Source: an uncultured Clostridia bacterium | Lineage (GTDB): Bacteria > Bacillota > Clostridia > Christensenellales > Borkfalkiaceae | DNA length: 45,010 nt | Direction of reading: 5' to 3' | NCBI GenBank assembly: GCA_947626005.1 | Contig: CANQQM010000005.1 | Span: forward strand, 1 to 45,010 | In this document: in pieces, positions 21,827-29,457 of the stretch | How positions within the stretch are numbered: the stretch's first letter is position 1 | How the letters are laid out: each line of letters begins with the position of its first letter | Program-made: the position numbers and the translations under genes | The notes under the pieces: model-generated | Databases searched by the model: none | Told to the model about the DNA's origin: nothing | Seen by the model: the letters and a program-made list of their open reading frames with translations, nothing else

Positions 21827-21860
21827 AAAAAACAGCGGCGCGCCGAAGTTCGGCGCGCCG
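21827..21860 (-). terminator. Terminator of the CPBP-rlmH-M14-tadA gene group
   Basis: Stem CGGCGCGCCG repeated as its own complement around a 5-nt loop, followed by GCTGTTTTTT on the minus strand. It lies between two convergent genes; the plus strand has no T-run. Confidence 0.8.
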
Positions 21861-21866
21861 CGACCG

Positions 21867-22331
21867 TTATCTCTTCTTTTTCTCTTTTTCGCGGGAACGC
21901 ATCTCCGAAAAGAAGGAAGTAAGAACCTCCGAGCACTCCTTTTCGAGGACGCCGCCATAGACCTCCACCGTGTGGTTGAGGAGGTTTGCGGTCGCAAGTT
22001 CCTTCGTGAGGCTCCGCCCCTTCTGCTCGTAGGCGCCGAAGTAGACGCGCTCGATGCGGGAGTTGAGGATGGCGCCCATGCACATGGGGCAGGGCTCGAG
22101 GGTGACGTAGATCTCCGCGCCCGTCAGCCGCCAAGAGCGGAGTTTTTTGCAGGCACGGTCGATGGCGCGCATCTCCGCATGCGCCGACGCCATTTGAAGG
22201 CGGGTGCGAAGATTGTAGCCGCGGCCGATGATTTTATCTCCGAGAACGACGACCGCGCCGATGGGGACCTCCCCCTTTTTTTTGGCCTTTTGGGCGAGAC
22301 GAAGGGCCTCGCGCATGAATTTTTCTTCCAT
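21867..22331 (-). CDS. tadA: tRNA-specific adenosine deaminase
   Basis: 154-residue zinc deaminase converting A34 to inosine in tRNA-Arg(ACG). Active-site HAE (residues 51-53) holds the zinc His and catalytic Glu; PCPMC (residues 80-84) supplies the two zinc Cys. GEVPIGAVVV and NSRIERVYFGA are usual TadA segments. The C terminus is a Lys/Arg/Glu-rich tail. The ATG shares one base with the stop of the M14 peptidase gene (TAATG), so it is translationally coupled. Length is normal. Confidence 0.93.
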   Translation of the reverse strand: MEEKFMREALRLAQKAKKKGEVPIGAVVVLGDKIIGRGYNLRTRLQMASAHAEMRAIDRACKKLRSWRLTGAEIYVTLEPCPMCMGAILNSRIERVYFGAYEQKGRSLTKELATANLLNHTVEVYGGVLEKECSEVLTSFFSEMRSREKEKKKR

Positions 22332-23143
22332 TAAAATACCGCCGATAGGTCGTAGAGCGCGTCGAGCGCATGGGTGAGAAGTTCGGGAAGGGCTCCCCGT
22401 CCGAGGGGATGCGGGAGAGAATTCCTCCCCGCTTCCACCGTGAAGGCGGGGATCCCGAGCTTTTCGATGCACCAATCCTTATAACCGCCCGCGGAATTTC
22501 TCGTCCGCGCAAGCGGATAGCCCGTGCTCTTTTCGAGCACACGGGCGTACTTTTTGTCCCGCAGCCACCTTAAAAGGGGAGTGTGGAACTCGTAGTAAAT
22601 TTCCTCCCCCTTTGTGTGCCAGCTCACCGTGTAGCGCGGCGAAACTTCGAGGGTGAATTCGCGGAGGGCACGCGTTTCCGCGGCGCAAAAGGGCGACGTC
22701 CCGATGTACCCTTCGGAGGCGGGGAAACGCCTATTTTCCGCCCCCATTCCGTATTTTGCGTCGAAATTGACGTTGAGGTCGATCCCTTCCGCATTCGCCT
22801 TCCAGAGGGAAAAGTCCTCCGACCCGTTGATGCGGAGAAGGGCCTCCCTTCTCTTCGGAGAGGCGCTTTCCAAACCGACCTCCGAAAGAAGCGCTCCGTC
22901 GGGATTTGTAAGGGGGAGGATCCAGACGCTTCCCCTTCTCACCCCTCTTCGGGCGTGGGCAAGGGCCAAAAGCGCCGTGATATACTCCCGCCCGTGGATG
23001 GCGTATTGGGAGATGCCGACGCTCCCCTCTTCGCTTCCGATCCGCACCGCGAAGAGCTTCCGCCCCTCCGCGCTCTCGCCGTAGATCTTCTTTTCGCCGC
23101 GGAAGGCGCGGTAGAACGCTTCGACTTCCTCATAGATATTCAC
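22331..23143 (-). CDS. M14 family zinc carboxypeptidase
   Basis: 270-residue metallopeptidase. Zinc ligands are visible as His50 and Glu53 in YAIHGREY and His176 in SWHTKGEE; the catalytic Glu237 lies in FTVEAGRNSLPHPLG. LPLTNPDGALL and GIDLNVNFDAKYG are the usual substrate-pocket segments. Relatives include gamma-D-glutamyl-diaminopimelate peptidases that trim wall peptides. There is no signal peptide, so a cytoplasmic (recycling) or spore-compartment role is likely. The start is GTG (23143) without a ribosome binding site. CATACAAT lies 6 nt upstream, either a leaderless promoter or a mother-cell-sigma-like -10. Confidence 0.87.
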   Translation of the reverse strand: MNIYEEVEAFYRAFRGEKKIYGESAEGRKLFAVRIGSEEGSVGISQYAIHGREYITALLALAHARRGVRRGSVWILPLTNPDGALLSEVGLESASPKRREALLRINGSEDFSLWKANAEGIDLNVNFDAKYGMGAENRRFPASEGYIGTSPFCAAETRALREFTLEVSPRYTVSWHTKGEEIYYEFHTPLLRWLRDKKYARVLEKSTGYPLARTRNSAGGYKDWCIEKLGIPAFTVEAGRNSLPHPLGRGALPELLTHALDALYDLSAVF

Positions 23144-23180
23144 GCCCCCATTGTATGCAAAAATGCGTACACGGTGTGCG

Positions 23181-23618
23181 TTATTTGTGATATTCGCTGC
23201 CCGAGGCGATCATGAAGGCGCGGTAGATCTGCTCGAGAAGGACGACGCGGAACATCTGATGCGGGAAGGTAAGGCGGGAAAAGGAGAGAAGTTTGTCTGC
23301 CCGCCGCTTGACGCTCTCGTCGAGCCCGAAAGAGGAACCGATGAGAAACGTGACCTCCGCGCCCCCGTCGAAGAGGGTTTTAAGCTCCGACGCAAACTCC
23401 TCCGAGGAGCACTCCTTCCCCTCGACGGCAAGGGCGATGACATACCCGCGGCAGGCGCGGAGCACCTCCTCCGCCTCCTCCTTGGGGCTTTCGAGGGCGG
23501 GAAGTTCGACGATTTCCGCCTTGCAAAAGCGCGAAAGGCGCTTTGTGTACTCGGCGCAGGCCTCCCGCCAATACCCCTCCTTGAGCTTTCCGACGGCGAC
23601 GATGCGGATGCGGATCAT
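23181..23618 (-). CDS. rlmH: 23S rRNA pseudouridine-1915 N3-methyltransferase
   Basis: 145-residue SPOUT methyltransferase that modifies Psi1915 in helix 69 of 23S rRNA on assembled 70S ribosomes. The N terminus IRIVAVGKLKEGYW, the SAM-site FLIGSSFGLDESV (about 92-104) and the C-terminal LTFPHQMFRVVLLEQIYRAF plus the terminal YHK are diagnostic. It is slightly shorter than the usual 155-159. The ATG overlaps the CPBP-gene stop (ATGA), so it is coupled to it. Confidence 0.95.
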   Translation of the reverse strand: MIRIRIVAVGKLKEGYWREACAEYTKRLSRFCKAEIVELPALESPKEEAEEVLRACRGYVIALAVEGKECSSEEFASELKTLFDGGAEVTFLIGSSFGLDESVKRRADKLLSFSRLTFPHQMFRVVLLEQIYRAFMIASGSEYHK

Positions 23619-24514
23619 GCGAAAAATCCCTCCGCAAGCACGGCGATCCACTCCACGGCAAGCACGGCGATCCCGAAGGAGGCGCCGAGGAAGAACTTCC
23701 CTCCGCCGCGCACGCCCTTCCCCTCCCCCTTTTCCTTGAGGGCAAGGAAGAGGACGACCGCAAGGAGCACCGCTCCCGCAATGGGATAGAGGATATATTG
23801 AACGAGGGGCGGGAAGGTCTCCACGCCGAAAGAAACGAGGAGAAGCACCGCCGCGTTATTCAAAAAGTGGGCGACGACCGTCGGAAAAACGCTCTTTGCG
23901 CGGAGGGCAAGGAGGGCGTACGCCGCGCCGCACAAAAACTGGTAGACGGTCTGTGCGGGGTTGCCGTGGAAGAGGGCAAAGAGGGCGCCCGAGAGGAGAA
24001 CGGTCGGCACCGTCCCCCATCCTCCCTGCCGCATCGAGGTGACTTGAATGCCGCGGAAGAGGGTCTCCTCGAAGAGGGCGGGAAGCGCCGCGATGATCAA
24101 AATGGCGGGAATGAGATACCATCCCCCCACGTTCGGGAAGGGAGAGGTCTGCTCGTAGCCGAGTTTTTCGAAGAGGGAGAGGAAGAGGTCGTTGACCCAC
24201 GTCAAAGAGAAGAGCCCGAAGGCAAGGAGGGCGGCAAGGAGGAAATAGCGGGGCTTTGCGGGGGCGTAGACGGCGGAGACGGGCATGCGGCTCCGACGGA
24301 AAAAGAACAGGGCCGCAAGCGCAAAGCAGATCTGCGGGACGAGGTAGGCGCTGTAGAGGTAGAAATTGCTCTCCCCCGCCCCCTCTCCGCCGATGACGCG
24401 GAACAGGAGGGAGACAACTCCCCAAACAATGACGGGGGCGATCGCCGCCGCCGAATAATCGACGCCCGCTTCGAAGAGAACGCGATGTTCATTTTTGCCG
24501 CTGTGTTCGTCCAT
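23615..24514 (-). CDS. CPBP family intramembrane metalloprotease
   Basis: 299-residue membrane protein with about eight hydrophobic segments. The family motifs are EETLFRG (catalytic Glu pair and Arg), FALFHGNPAQ and HFLNN, which carry the metal-binding and catalytic residues. Roles in bacteria include prenyl-protein-like processing, bacteriocin immunity and stress sensing; none is indicated here. It heads the group CPBP-rlmH-M14-tadA. ATG 24514 begins 6 nt after TATAAT and has no ribosome binding site, so the transcript is probably leaderless. The longer frame upstream is antisense to the fumarase gene and is rejected. Confidence 0.9.
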   Translation of the reverse strand: MDEHSGKNEHRVLFEAGVDYSAAAIAPVIVWGVVSLLFRVIGGEGAGESNFYLYSAYLVPQICFALAALFFFRRSRMPVSAVYAPAKPRYFLLAALLAFGLFSLTWVNDLFLSLFEKLGYEQTSPFPNVGGWYLIPAILIIAALPALFEETLFRGIQVTSMRQGGWGTVPTVLLSGALFALFHGNPAQTVYQFLCGAAYALLALRAKSVFPTVVAHFLNNAAVLLLVSFGVETFPPLVQYILYPIAGAVLLAVVLFLALKEKGEGKGVRGGGKFFLGASFGIAVLAVEWIAVLAEGFFA

Positions 24515-24520
24515 ACCGAT

Positions 24521-24549
24521 ATTATACAGGAAAATCGGCAAAACTCCAA
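24521..24549 (-). promoter_or_regulatory. Promoter of the CPBP-rlmH group
   Basis: Minus-strand TTGGAG (24544-24549), 17-bp spacer, TATAAT (24521-24526), 6 nt from the ATG. Confidence 0.75.
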
Positions 24550-24558
24550 ACGAAAACC

Positions 24559-24586
24559 TTGCTTTTTTGCGAAAATGTTTTATAAT
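24559..24586 (+). promoter_or_regulatory. Promoter of the fumarase operon
   Basis: TTGCTT (24559-24564), 16-bp spacer, TATAAT (24581-24586). It is back to back with the CPBP promoter. Confidence 0.75.
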
Positions 24587-24622
24587 AAGAGTCGGGGCGC
24601 CGAAAGCGCCCGAAGGATGCAT

Positions 24623-25459
24623 ATGAGAATTCTCGATACGAAAGCCATCGCCGACTGCGTCTGCCGCCTCGCACGGCGGGCGTGCACCCACCTCGGGGAG
24701 GACTGCCTTTCTTCCCTCTCCCGTGCAAGGGAAGAGGAGGCGGGCCCCGCGAAGTTTGCCCTCGACACCCTTCTCGAAAACGCCCAAACGGCGGAGCGGG
24801 AAGGAATGCCCGTCTGTCAGGACACGGGAATGGCCGTCGTCCTCCTCGAGCTCGGGCAGGAAGTCTTTCTCGAGGGGGCGCCCTTACGGGAAGCCGTCGA
24901 CGAGGGCGTTCGCCGCGCCTACCGCGAGGGGCTCTTCCGAAAGAGCATCTGCGACCCCTTGACCCGCGTCAACACGGGGGACAACACCCCCGCCCATCTC
25001 CATGTGGAGCTGAAAGAGGGCGACAAGGTGAAGATTACCTTCCTTCCCAAGGGGTTCGGGAGCGAAAACATGAGCGCCCTCAAAATGCTCACCCCCGCCG
25101 AGGGGACGGAGGGCGTTATAAATTCGATCGTCGAGGCCGTGCGGAAGGCGGGGTCGAGGCCGTGCCCTCCCGTCATTGCGGGCGTCGGGATCGGCGGGAG
25201 TTTCGATTCGTGCGCCCTCCTTGCAAAAAAGGCCCTTCTAAGGCCGTTGAATTCACACCATCCCCGTGCGGACGTTCGTGCGATCGAGGAGGAAGCCCTC
25301 CGCCGCATCAATGCGCTCGGGATCGGTCCGCAGGGCTTCGGGGGCAAGACGACCGCCCTTGCCGTCCTCTGCGAAGTCGCCCCCACCCACATTGCGGGGC
25401 TGCCCGTCGCCGTCAATATGCAATGCCACTGTGCGCGGCGGGAACAGGAGGTCCTATGA
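24623..25459 (+). CDS. Fumarate hydratase (class I), alpha subunit
   Basis: 278-residue subunit of the two-protein, [4Fe-4S] class I fumarase/tartrate dehydratase family, which interconverts fumarate and malate. Cluster-ligand Cys are seen in GMPVCQDTGM (about residue 62), FDSCALLAKKALLRP (about 195) and the C-terminal MQCHCARR. NTGDNTPAHLHVE and GGKTTALAV are conserved substrate-site segments. ATG 24623 is preferred over ATG 24617 because GAAGG then has normal spacing. The stop overlaps the beta-subunit ATG by 4 nt. L(+)-tartrate dehydratase is the close alternative. Confidence 0.9.
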   Translation: MRILDTKAIADCVCRLARRACTHLGEDCLSSLSRAREEEAGPAKFALDTLLENAQTAEREGMPVCQDTGMAVVLLELGQEVFLEGAPLREAVDEGVRRAYREGLFRKSICDPLTRVNTGDNTPAHLHVELKEGDKVKITFLPKGFGSENMSALKMLTPAEGTEGVINSIVEAVRKAGSRPCPPVIAGVGIGGSFDSCALLAKKALLRPLNSHHPRADVRAIEEEALRRINALGIGPQGFGGKTTALAVLCEVAPTHIAGLPVAVNMQCHCARREQEVL

Positions 25460-25983
25460 AAAATCTCACCCTCCCCCTCTCCAAAGAACAAATTTCCGCC
25501 CTCCGTGCAGGGGACTGCGTGTTGCTGTCGGGGACGATCTTCACCGCCCGCGACTGCGCCCACAGGCGTATTTTTGCCCTCCTCGACGAAGGGAAGCCCC
25601 TTCCCTTTGCCCTCCGAGACGCCTTCATCTACTATGCGGGGCCCTGCCCCGCCCCCGCGGGGAAGGCCTCGGGAAGCTGCGGCCCCACGACCTCTGCGCG
25701 CATGAATGCGTTTGCGCCCCGCCTCCTCGATTTGGGGCTCGGCGGGATGATCGGAAAGGGCGAAATGAGCGAAGAGGTGAAAGAAGCGATCGTTCGGAAC
25801 GGGTGCGTGTACTTTGCGGCGATCGGCGGCGCGGGGGCAAGCTACGGGAATGCCGTAAAGCGTTCCGAATGCGTGGCCTTCCCAGACCTTTTGAGTGAGG
25901 CCGTCTACCGTTTCGAGGTCGAAAACTTCCCCCTTGTCGTCGCGATCGACGCAGCGGGAAGAAGCATTTACGACCGAAAATAG
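25456..25983 (+). CDS. Fumarate hydratase (class I), beta subunit
   Basis: 175-residue partner that carries the swivelling substrate-binding domain. GDCVLLSGTIFTARDCAHRR (about 19-38) and YYAGPCPAP (about 59-67) are usual family segments. SCGPTTSARMNAF (about 74-86) is the diagnostic catalytic segment, and LGGMIGKGEMS and YFAAIGGAGA are also typical. Start is fixed by the ATGA overlap with the alpha gene and an AGGAGGTCCT ribosome binding site. A strong bidirectional hairpin follows. Confidence 0.92.
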   Translation: MKNLTLPLSKEQISALRAGDCVLLSGTIFTARDCAHRRIFALLDEGKPLPFALRDAFIYYAGPCPAPAGKASGSCGPTTSARMNAFAPRLLDLGLGGMIGKGEMSEEVKEAIVRNGCVYFAAIGGAGASYGNAVKRSECVAFPDLLSEAVYRFEVENFPLVVAIDAAGRSIYDRK

Positions 25984-25996
25984 GAAAATTTCCATA

Positions 25997-26030
25997 CGAA
26001 AAGCGGCGGGATCTCCGCCGCTTTTCGCGT
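25997..26030. terminator. Bidirectional terminator between fumarase and the zinc-ribbon membrane gene
   Basis: 13-bp stem CGAAAAGCGGCGG / CCGCCGCTTTTCG with a 5-nt loop, between two convergent genes. TTTT is at the stem base in both directions. Confidence 0.75.
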
Positions 26031-26041
26031 AACGCAACAGG

Positions 26042-26806
26042 CTATTCGTCGACGACGTACTTTTCCGTCTGCACGGCAAAGCCGATCCCCCGCTTCACGC
26101 TTTTGCAATGTTCGCAGAGGTAGAACTTCCCCACCGTGATCTTGTCGCCGTGGCGGGTGTAGTCGCCCGAGTGCTCGAATTCGGTGAACTCGATGTTCTC
26201 GACGGAGTGCACGATCTTCGTCATCATGCACCCGCAATGCTTGCACCGCTTGGTGAAAAGGGCCAGAAGGCCGTTCAGGAAAAGGGCGATCGCTATGGGC
26301 AAGCTGTAGGCGTGAAGCCCGACTTCCATGCCGCTGAAGGAAAAACTTGCGTCGAAGGAGAGGATGTCGAGGAAATTGAGGAGGAACACCGCCCCGCCCA
26401 AAAGGCAGGGGATCCCCACCGCATAGAAGTAGATCCACTTCTTGTTGGGGCCGTAGGAAAGGAGGACGATGGGCTGAAAGAGATAGCCGACGCCGCCGAA
26501 GATCTTCCCCGGGATGCGCTGCCACCAGTCGACGCTCTCCCCGTAGAGGGCAAGCGAACGGTGCAGCCAGCCGTAAAAATAGAAGGGCGAACCGAGGGCG
26601 ATGAGAAGGAGCAAAACGATGATGATCCAGTCGAGCCACCGCACCGTCGAAATGTACCCCTCGTAGAAGGCGGCGGCGAGAATGACGATGAAAACCGCGA
26701 TGAGAGGAACCAAATATCCGACGACGATCCCGAAGATCATCCGAAGGACGTCGGGGCGGAATTTCTCCTCTTCGGCTTTTTGAACTTCTTTGGTTTTTTT
26801 GGGCAT
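26042..26806 (-). CDS. Membrane protein with C-terminal zinc ribbon, unknown function
   Basis: 254-residue protein. A charged N terminus (KKTKEVQKAEEEK) is followed by about five hydrophobic segments (about 22-48, 60-80, 104-118, 126-146 and 168-186), then a cytoplasmic-type domain with two Cys pairs: RCKHCGCM (about 188-195) and YLCEHCKS (about 229-236). The Cys pattern suggests zinc binding. I do not recognise the family. It has its own promoter (26827-26855) and GGGAGGT ribosome binding site, and the terminator is shared with the convergent fumarase operon. Confidence 0.85.
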   Translation of the reverse strand: MPKKTKEVQKAEEEKFRPDVLRMIFGIVVGYLVPLIAVFIVILAAAFYEGYISTVRWLDWIIIVLLLLIALGSPFYFYGWLHRSLALYGESVDWWQRIPGKIFGGVGYLFQPIVLLSYGPNKKWIYFYAVGIPCLLGGAVFLLNFLDILSFDASFSFSGMEVGLHAYSLPIAIALFLNGLLALFTKRCKHCGCMMTKIVHSVENIEFTEFEHSGDYTRHGDKITVGKFYLCEHCKSVKRGIGFAVQTEKYVVDE

Positions 26807-26826
26807 ATCGACCTCCCGTTAAGGAA

Positions 26827-26855
26827 AGTGTATCACATATTTTGAATTTTGTCAA
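26827..26855 (-). promoter_or_regulatory. Promoter of the zinc-ribbon membrane gene
   Basis: Minus-strand TTGACA (26850-26855), 17-bp spacer, TACACT (26827-26832), right after the tag stop codon. Confidence 0.85.
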
Positions 26856-26863
26856 GAGGGAAT

Positions 26864-27436
26864 TCAGGGCGCGTTCTCGCCGCGGAAGGCGCAGGAGAGA
26901 GCGTGGTCGTTGATGACCCCGATCCCCTGCAGATAGGAATAGACGATGACGGGCCCGACGAAGGTAAATCCGCGCCTTTTGAGCTCCGCGCTCACCCTTT
27001 CGGAGAGGGCGTCTTTGGCGGGCATCTCCTTCATGCTTGTAAGACGGTGGTCGACCGTCTTGCCCTCCGTAAAGCTCCAGATAAATTTGTCGAAGGAGCC
27101 GAATTCCTCCTCGACGCGGAGGAACGCCTTGGCGTTCTTTATCGCCCCTTCGATCTTTCGGCGGTTGCGGATGATGCCTTCGTCCGAGAGGAGCGCCCCG
27201 ATTTTTTCCTCCCCGTAGGCGGCGACGAGGACGGGGTCGAACCCGTCGAACGCCCGACGGAAGTTCTCCTCCTTTTTGAGGATGATGTCCCAACTCACCC
27301 CCGCCTGCATCCCCTCGAGGACGAGCATGGCGAAGAGCTCCCGCTCCCGATGTTCGCACTTGCACCACCGCGTATCGTGGTAGCGGAGCATTTCAGAAGA
27401 GACGGGCCGCCCCGCACCGAAGTCGCACCGCTCCAT
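26864..27436 (-). CDS. tag: DNA-3-methyladenine glycosylase I
   Basis: 190-residue base-excision enzyme removing 3-methyladenine from DNA. The zinc-staple residues known from E. coli Tag are present: Cys4 in MERC, His20 in YHDTRW, and the C-terminal His178/Cys182 in NDHALSC. FAMLVLEGMQAGVSWDIILKKEENFRRAF (about 35-63) and FVGPVIVYSYLQGIG are core helix-hairpin-helix segments. The chain ends soon after the last zinc ligand and is normal in length. ATG 27436 is 1 nt after the luxS stop, making it the last gene of the yitT-luxS-tag operon. Confidence 0.93.
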   Translation of the reverse strand: MERCDFGAGRPVSSEMLRYHDTRWCKCEHRERELFAMLVLEGMQAGVSWDIILKKEENFRRAFDGFDPVLVAAYGEEKIGALLSDEGIIRNRRKIEGAIKNAKAFLRVEEEFGSFDKFIWSFTEGKTVDHRLTSMKEMPAKDALSERVSAELKRRGFTFVGPVIVYSYLQGIGVINDHALSCAFRGENAP

Positions 27437-27437
27437 C

Positions 27438-27911
27438 CTATTCCTCCGACGGATATTCGAGCCTAGGCCCTTCCTCGAGCGCCGCAAGATAGCGTTTTAC
27501 ATAGTATTTCGCCATCGGAAGGTTCTGCTCGGAGAAGTTTCCGCACTCGGAGGGCGTGGCGCCCGGGATCTCCCCTTCGAAGGAGAGGATGAAGGCGCAC
27601 ATCTCCTTCACGAGCCCCAAGACGTCGGAGGGCGTGAGCTTTCCGAACATCAAAAGGTAAAACCCCGTGCGGCAGCCCATGGGCCCGAAGTAGACGACGT
27701 CCTCCCCGCGGGAAGAGCTCCTTAGGAAGGTCGCGCCGAGGTGCTCTATCGTGTGCACGGCGGGCATGTCCATCACGGGTTCGCGGTTGGGACGGGTGAA
27801 GCGGAGGTCGAAGGTCGAAACGGCCGTAAGCAGTTTTTTATCCTGACGGGAGAGGTACAGCCCGGGCTCCAAGCGGGTATGGTCGATGCGGAAACTTGCG
27901 ATCTTTTGCAT
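27438..27911 (-). CDS. luxS: S-ribosylhomocysteine lyase
   Basis: 157-residue metalloenzyme splitting S-ribosylhomocysteine into homocysteine and DPD, the precursor of autoinducer-2. The HTIEH metal motif (residues 53-57), the Cys80 region GPMGCRTGFYLL and the third ligand Cys123 in GATPSECGN are all present. The N-terminal RIDHTRLEPGLYLS is typical. It abuts the yitT stop with no gap (TAAATG) and is followed by tag. The activated-methyl-cycle partner pfs is not in this window. Confidence 0.95.
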   Translation of the reverse strand: MQKIASFRIDHTRLEPGLYLSRQDKKLLTAVSTFDLRFTRPNREPVMDMPAVHTIEHLGATFLRSSSRGEDVVYFGPMGCRTGFYLLMFGKLTPSDVLGLVKEMCAFILSFEGEIPGATPSECGNFSEQNLPMAKYYVKRYLAALEEGPRLEYPSEE

Positions 27912-28949
27912 TTACTCCCCCTTCTTTTCGGCGCTGCGGGCCTCGGCCTCAAGCGCTTCGAGAGCTTTGTTTTCCTTGTCCTGCGGCATCAAAAAGTCGA
28001 CCCCGTCCGAATGAAATCCCCGTCCGCGCACCTCGGAGACGACGCTGATTGTCATGAACGCCTCGGGGTCGATGCGCTGTACTTCCGACTTGAGCGTGAC
28101 GAGCTGACGGTGGGAAATGACGGTGAGGACGACGTGGCAGTCCTGCCTTAAATACCCCGTCTGGCCGTAGAGGACGGTGACGCCGCGGCTGATCTTCGTG
28201 AGGATCATGTCGCGGATCTCCTCGTACTTGCGGCTCACGATCTTCACCTGCGTGCGCTTCATGCCGATGGGCGCGACGATCCCCACAAAGAGGGAGGAAA
28301 GGAGGGTGATGAGTACGCCGTAGAGGATGTAGGTGATGGGTACTTTCGCGATGAACTGGAGGGCGATGATCGCCATATCGATGACGCGCAGAGTCGCCGA
28401 GACGGGCGTTCCGAAGTACTTATTGAGGATGAGCGGCGGAATGTCCGTGCCCCCCGTCGACGCCCCCACGCGGACGACGATGCCGATCCCGAAGCCGAAA
28501 AGGAGGGCCCCGAAGAGGGCGCAAAGGAGCAGATTCGCCCCCTCCCCCGCCATGCCGACGGGTGCGCCGTGGGAGGCGACGTAGGCGTCGCTCACGAGGC
28601 CGAAGAGGCTCATGAACGTCGGGTAAAGGAGGGTGCCCGCGAGCGTCGTCACCGCAAATTTCTTGCCGAGAAGGATCGTCCCGACGACAAAGAGGAGGAT
28701 ATTCGCCGCATAGACGGTGATGGTGACGATCCAATTTTCCACCCCCGCGGAGACGGAGGCGTAGGCTTTGAGCATGTTCCTTACGAAGATGCCGAGCCCC
28801 GTCGTCCCGCCCATGACGAAGCCGTTCGGGATGATAAAGAGCGCCGATCCGAGTGCGGTGATCGCATTCCCCACGACGATGATGACGCTGTTCAGAAGAA
28901 AGCGCTCGACCTGCCGCTTCGTCGGTTTTTTTGGCTTTGGAATTCGCAT
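27912..28949 (-). CDS. YitT family membrane protein (DUF161 + DUF2179)
   Basis: 345-residue protein. A membrane domain of about five to six helices (20-240) contains repeated DUF161 patterns such as GFVMGGTTGLGIF and RVGASTGGTDIPPLIL. A soluble C-terminal DUF2179 domain follows (about 255-325: TKISRGVTVLYGQTGYLRQD and VVSEVRGRGF). Function is not established; transport is often proposed. The last 20 residues are charged. First gene of the yitT-luxS-tag operon. A perfect 8-bp leader hairpin TTCCCCGC/GCGGGGAA lies 10-28 nt before the ATG and may include its weak ribosome binding site. Confidence 0.9.
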   Translation of the reverse strand: MRIPKPKKPTKRQVERFLLNSVIIVVGNAITALGSALFIIPNGFVMGGTTGLGIFVRNMLKAYASVSAGVENWIVTITVYAANILLFVVGTILLGKKFAVTTLAGTLLYPTFMSLFGLVSDAYVASHGAPVGMAGEGANLLLCALFGALLFGFGIGIVVRVGASTGGTDIPPLILNKYFGTPVSATLRVIDMAIIALQFIAKVPITYILYGVLITLLSSLFVGIVAPIGMKRTQVKIVSRKYEEIRDMILTKISRGVTVLYGQTGYLRQDCHVVLTVISHRQLVTLKSEVQRIDPEAFMTISVVSEVRGRGFHSDGVDFLMPQDKENKALEALEAEARSAEKKGE

Positions 28950-28988
28950 AACAAATTTTTCCCCGCTCTGCGGGGAACTCCTGCCGCT

Positions 28989-29018
28989 ATTATATCACCC
29001 GAAACCGCCGCTTGGCAA
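28989..29018 (-). promoter_or_regulatory. Promoter of the yitT-luxS-tag operon
   Basis: Minus-strand TTGCCA (29013-29018), 18-bp spacer, TATAAT (28989-28994). Confidence 0.8.
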
Positions 29019-29039
29019 GGATTTTTGATAAATTTTACG

Positions 29040-29067
29040 AAAAAAGGCGCCGCCCGAAGGCGGCGCC
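29040..29067 (-). terminator. Terminator of the Gly/Cys-rich gene
   Basis: Stem GGCGCCGCC / GGCGGCGCC with loop CGAA (plus-strand order), followed on the minus strand by TTTTTTCG. Confidence 0.88.
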
Positions 29068-29075
29068 GCATCCTT

Positions 29076-29315
29076 TCAGCAGCCACAGTTGTTAAAGGGG
29101 TAGAGCGCATACTGGCGCGCATAGTAAACGTCGAATCCGTTGCAGCCGCACCCGCAGCCGCCGTTGCCGCCGATTCCTCCGTTCCCGCCAAGGGGATTTA
29201 GGCACCCGCAACCGCCGTTGCCGCCGATTCCTCCGTTCCCGCCAAGGGCGAAGAGGTTGGAAAGAATGTCTAAGAGGTTCCCGAGGATCGGGCACCCGCA
29301 ATTTCCGTTACACAT
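29076..29315 (-). CDS. Small Gly/Cys/Asn-rich repeat protein, possible spore-coat type
   Basis: 79-residue protein with an unusual composition. Ten Cys occur, mostly as CGC or CxCxC near both ends and after each repeat. Two copies of GGNGGIGGNGGCGC lie in the middle, a hydrophobic stretch (ILGNLLDILSNLF) precedes them, and the chain ends DVYYARQYALYPFNNCGC. There is no signal peptide. It is a real gene by its strong GGAGGAAC ribosome binding site and dedicated terminator. Composition recalls small spore-coat or metal-binding proteins. CATACAAT (29374-29381, minus) upstream resembles a mother-cell sigma -10, but a matching -35 is not clear. A heavily modified peptide precursor is a less likely alternative, as no maturase is nearby. 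Confidence 0.75.
   Translation of the reverse strand: MCNGNCGCPILGNLLDILSNLFALGGNGGIGGNGGCGCLNPLGGNGGIGGNGGCGCGCNGFDVYYARQYALYPFNNCGC
29158..29248. repeat. 37-bp exact direct repeat inside the Gly/Cys-rich gene
   Basis: 29158-29194 and 29212-29248 are identical over 37 bp (period 54 bp, 18 codons). They encode the two GGNGGIGGNGG units. Identity at the DNA level suggests a recent in-frame duplication. Confidence 0.9.
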
Positions 29316-29328
29316 ACTTGTTCCTCCG

Positions 29329-29350
29329 TAAGGTGAAGGGCCTCACCTTA
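29329..29350. promoter_or_regulatory. Leader inverted repeat of the Gly/Cys-rich gene
   Basis: Perfect 8-bp arms TAAGGTGA / TCACCTTA around a 6-nt loop, directly upstream of the GGAGG ribosome binding site. It could be an operator or an mRNA hairpin. Confidence 0.5.
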
Positions 29351-29420
29351 AAATTCGGCAAAGCCGTTACTTCATTGTATGCGCCGCGGAGAAAAGTTGA
29401 TTTAAGCGGCAGGACTTAGC

Positions 29421-29446
29421 AAAAGAGAACGGCGGAAGATCCGCCG
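29421..29446 (-). terminator. Terminator of the MarR - ABC transporter - small peptide operon
   Basis: Stem CGGCGGA / TCCGCCG with a 3-nt loop, then TTCTCTTTTGC on the minus strand, just after the 24-codon gene. Confidence 0.65.
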
Positions 29447-29457
29447 CCCTCTTTCCG

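Noticed and set aside
29158-29248. CRISPR-like repeat
   Set aside because: There are only two repeat copies, in frame inside a coding sequence, with no variable spacer series or cas genes.
29076-29315. RiPP precursor interpretation
   Set aside because: No leader-core division, maturase, cyclodehydratase or lanthipeptide synthetase is seen nearby; a structural or metal-binding protein fits better.
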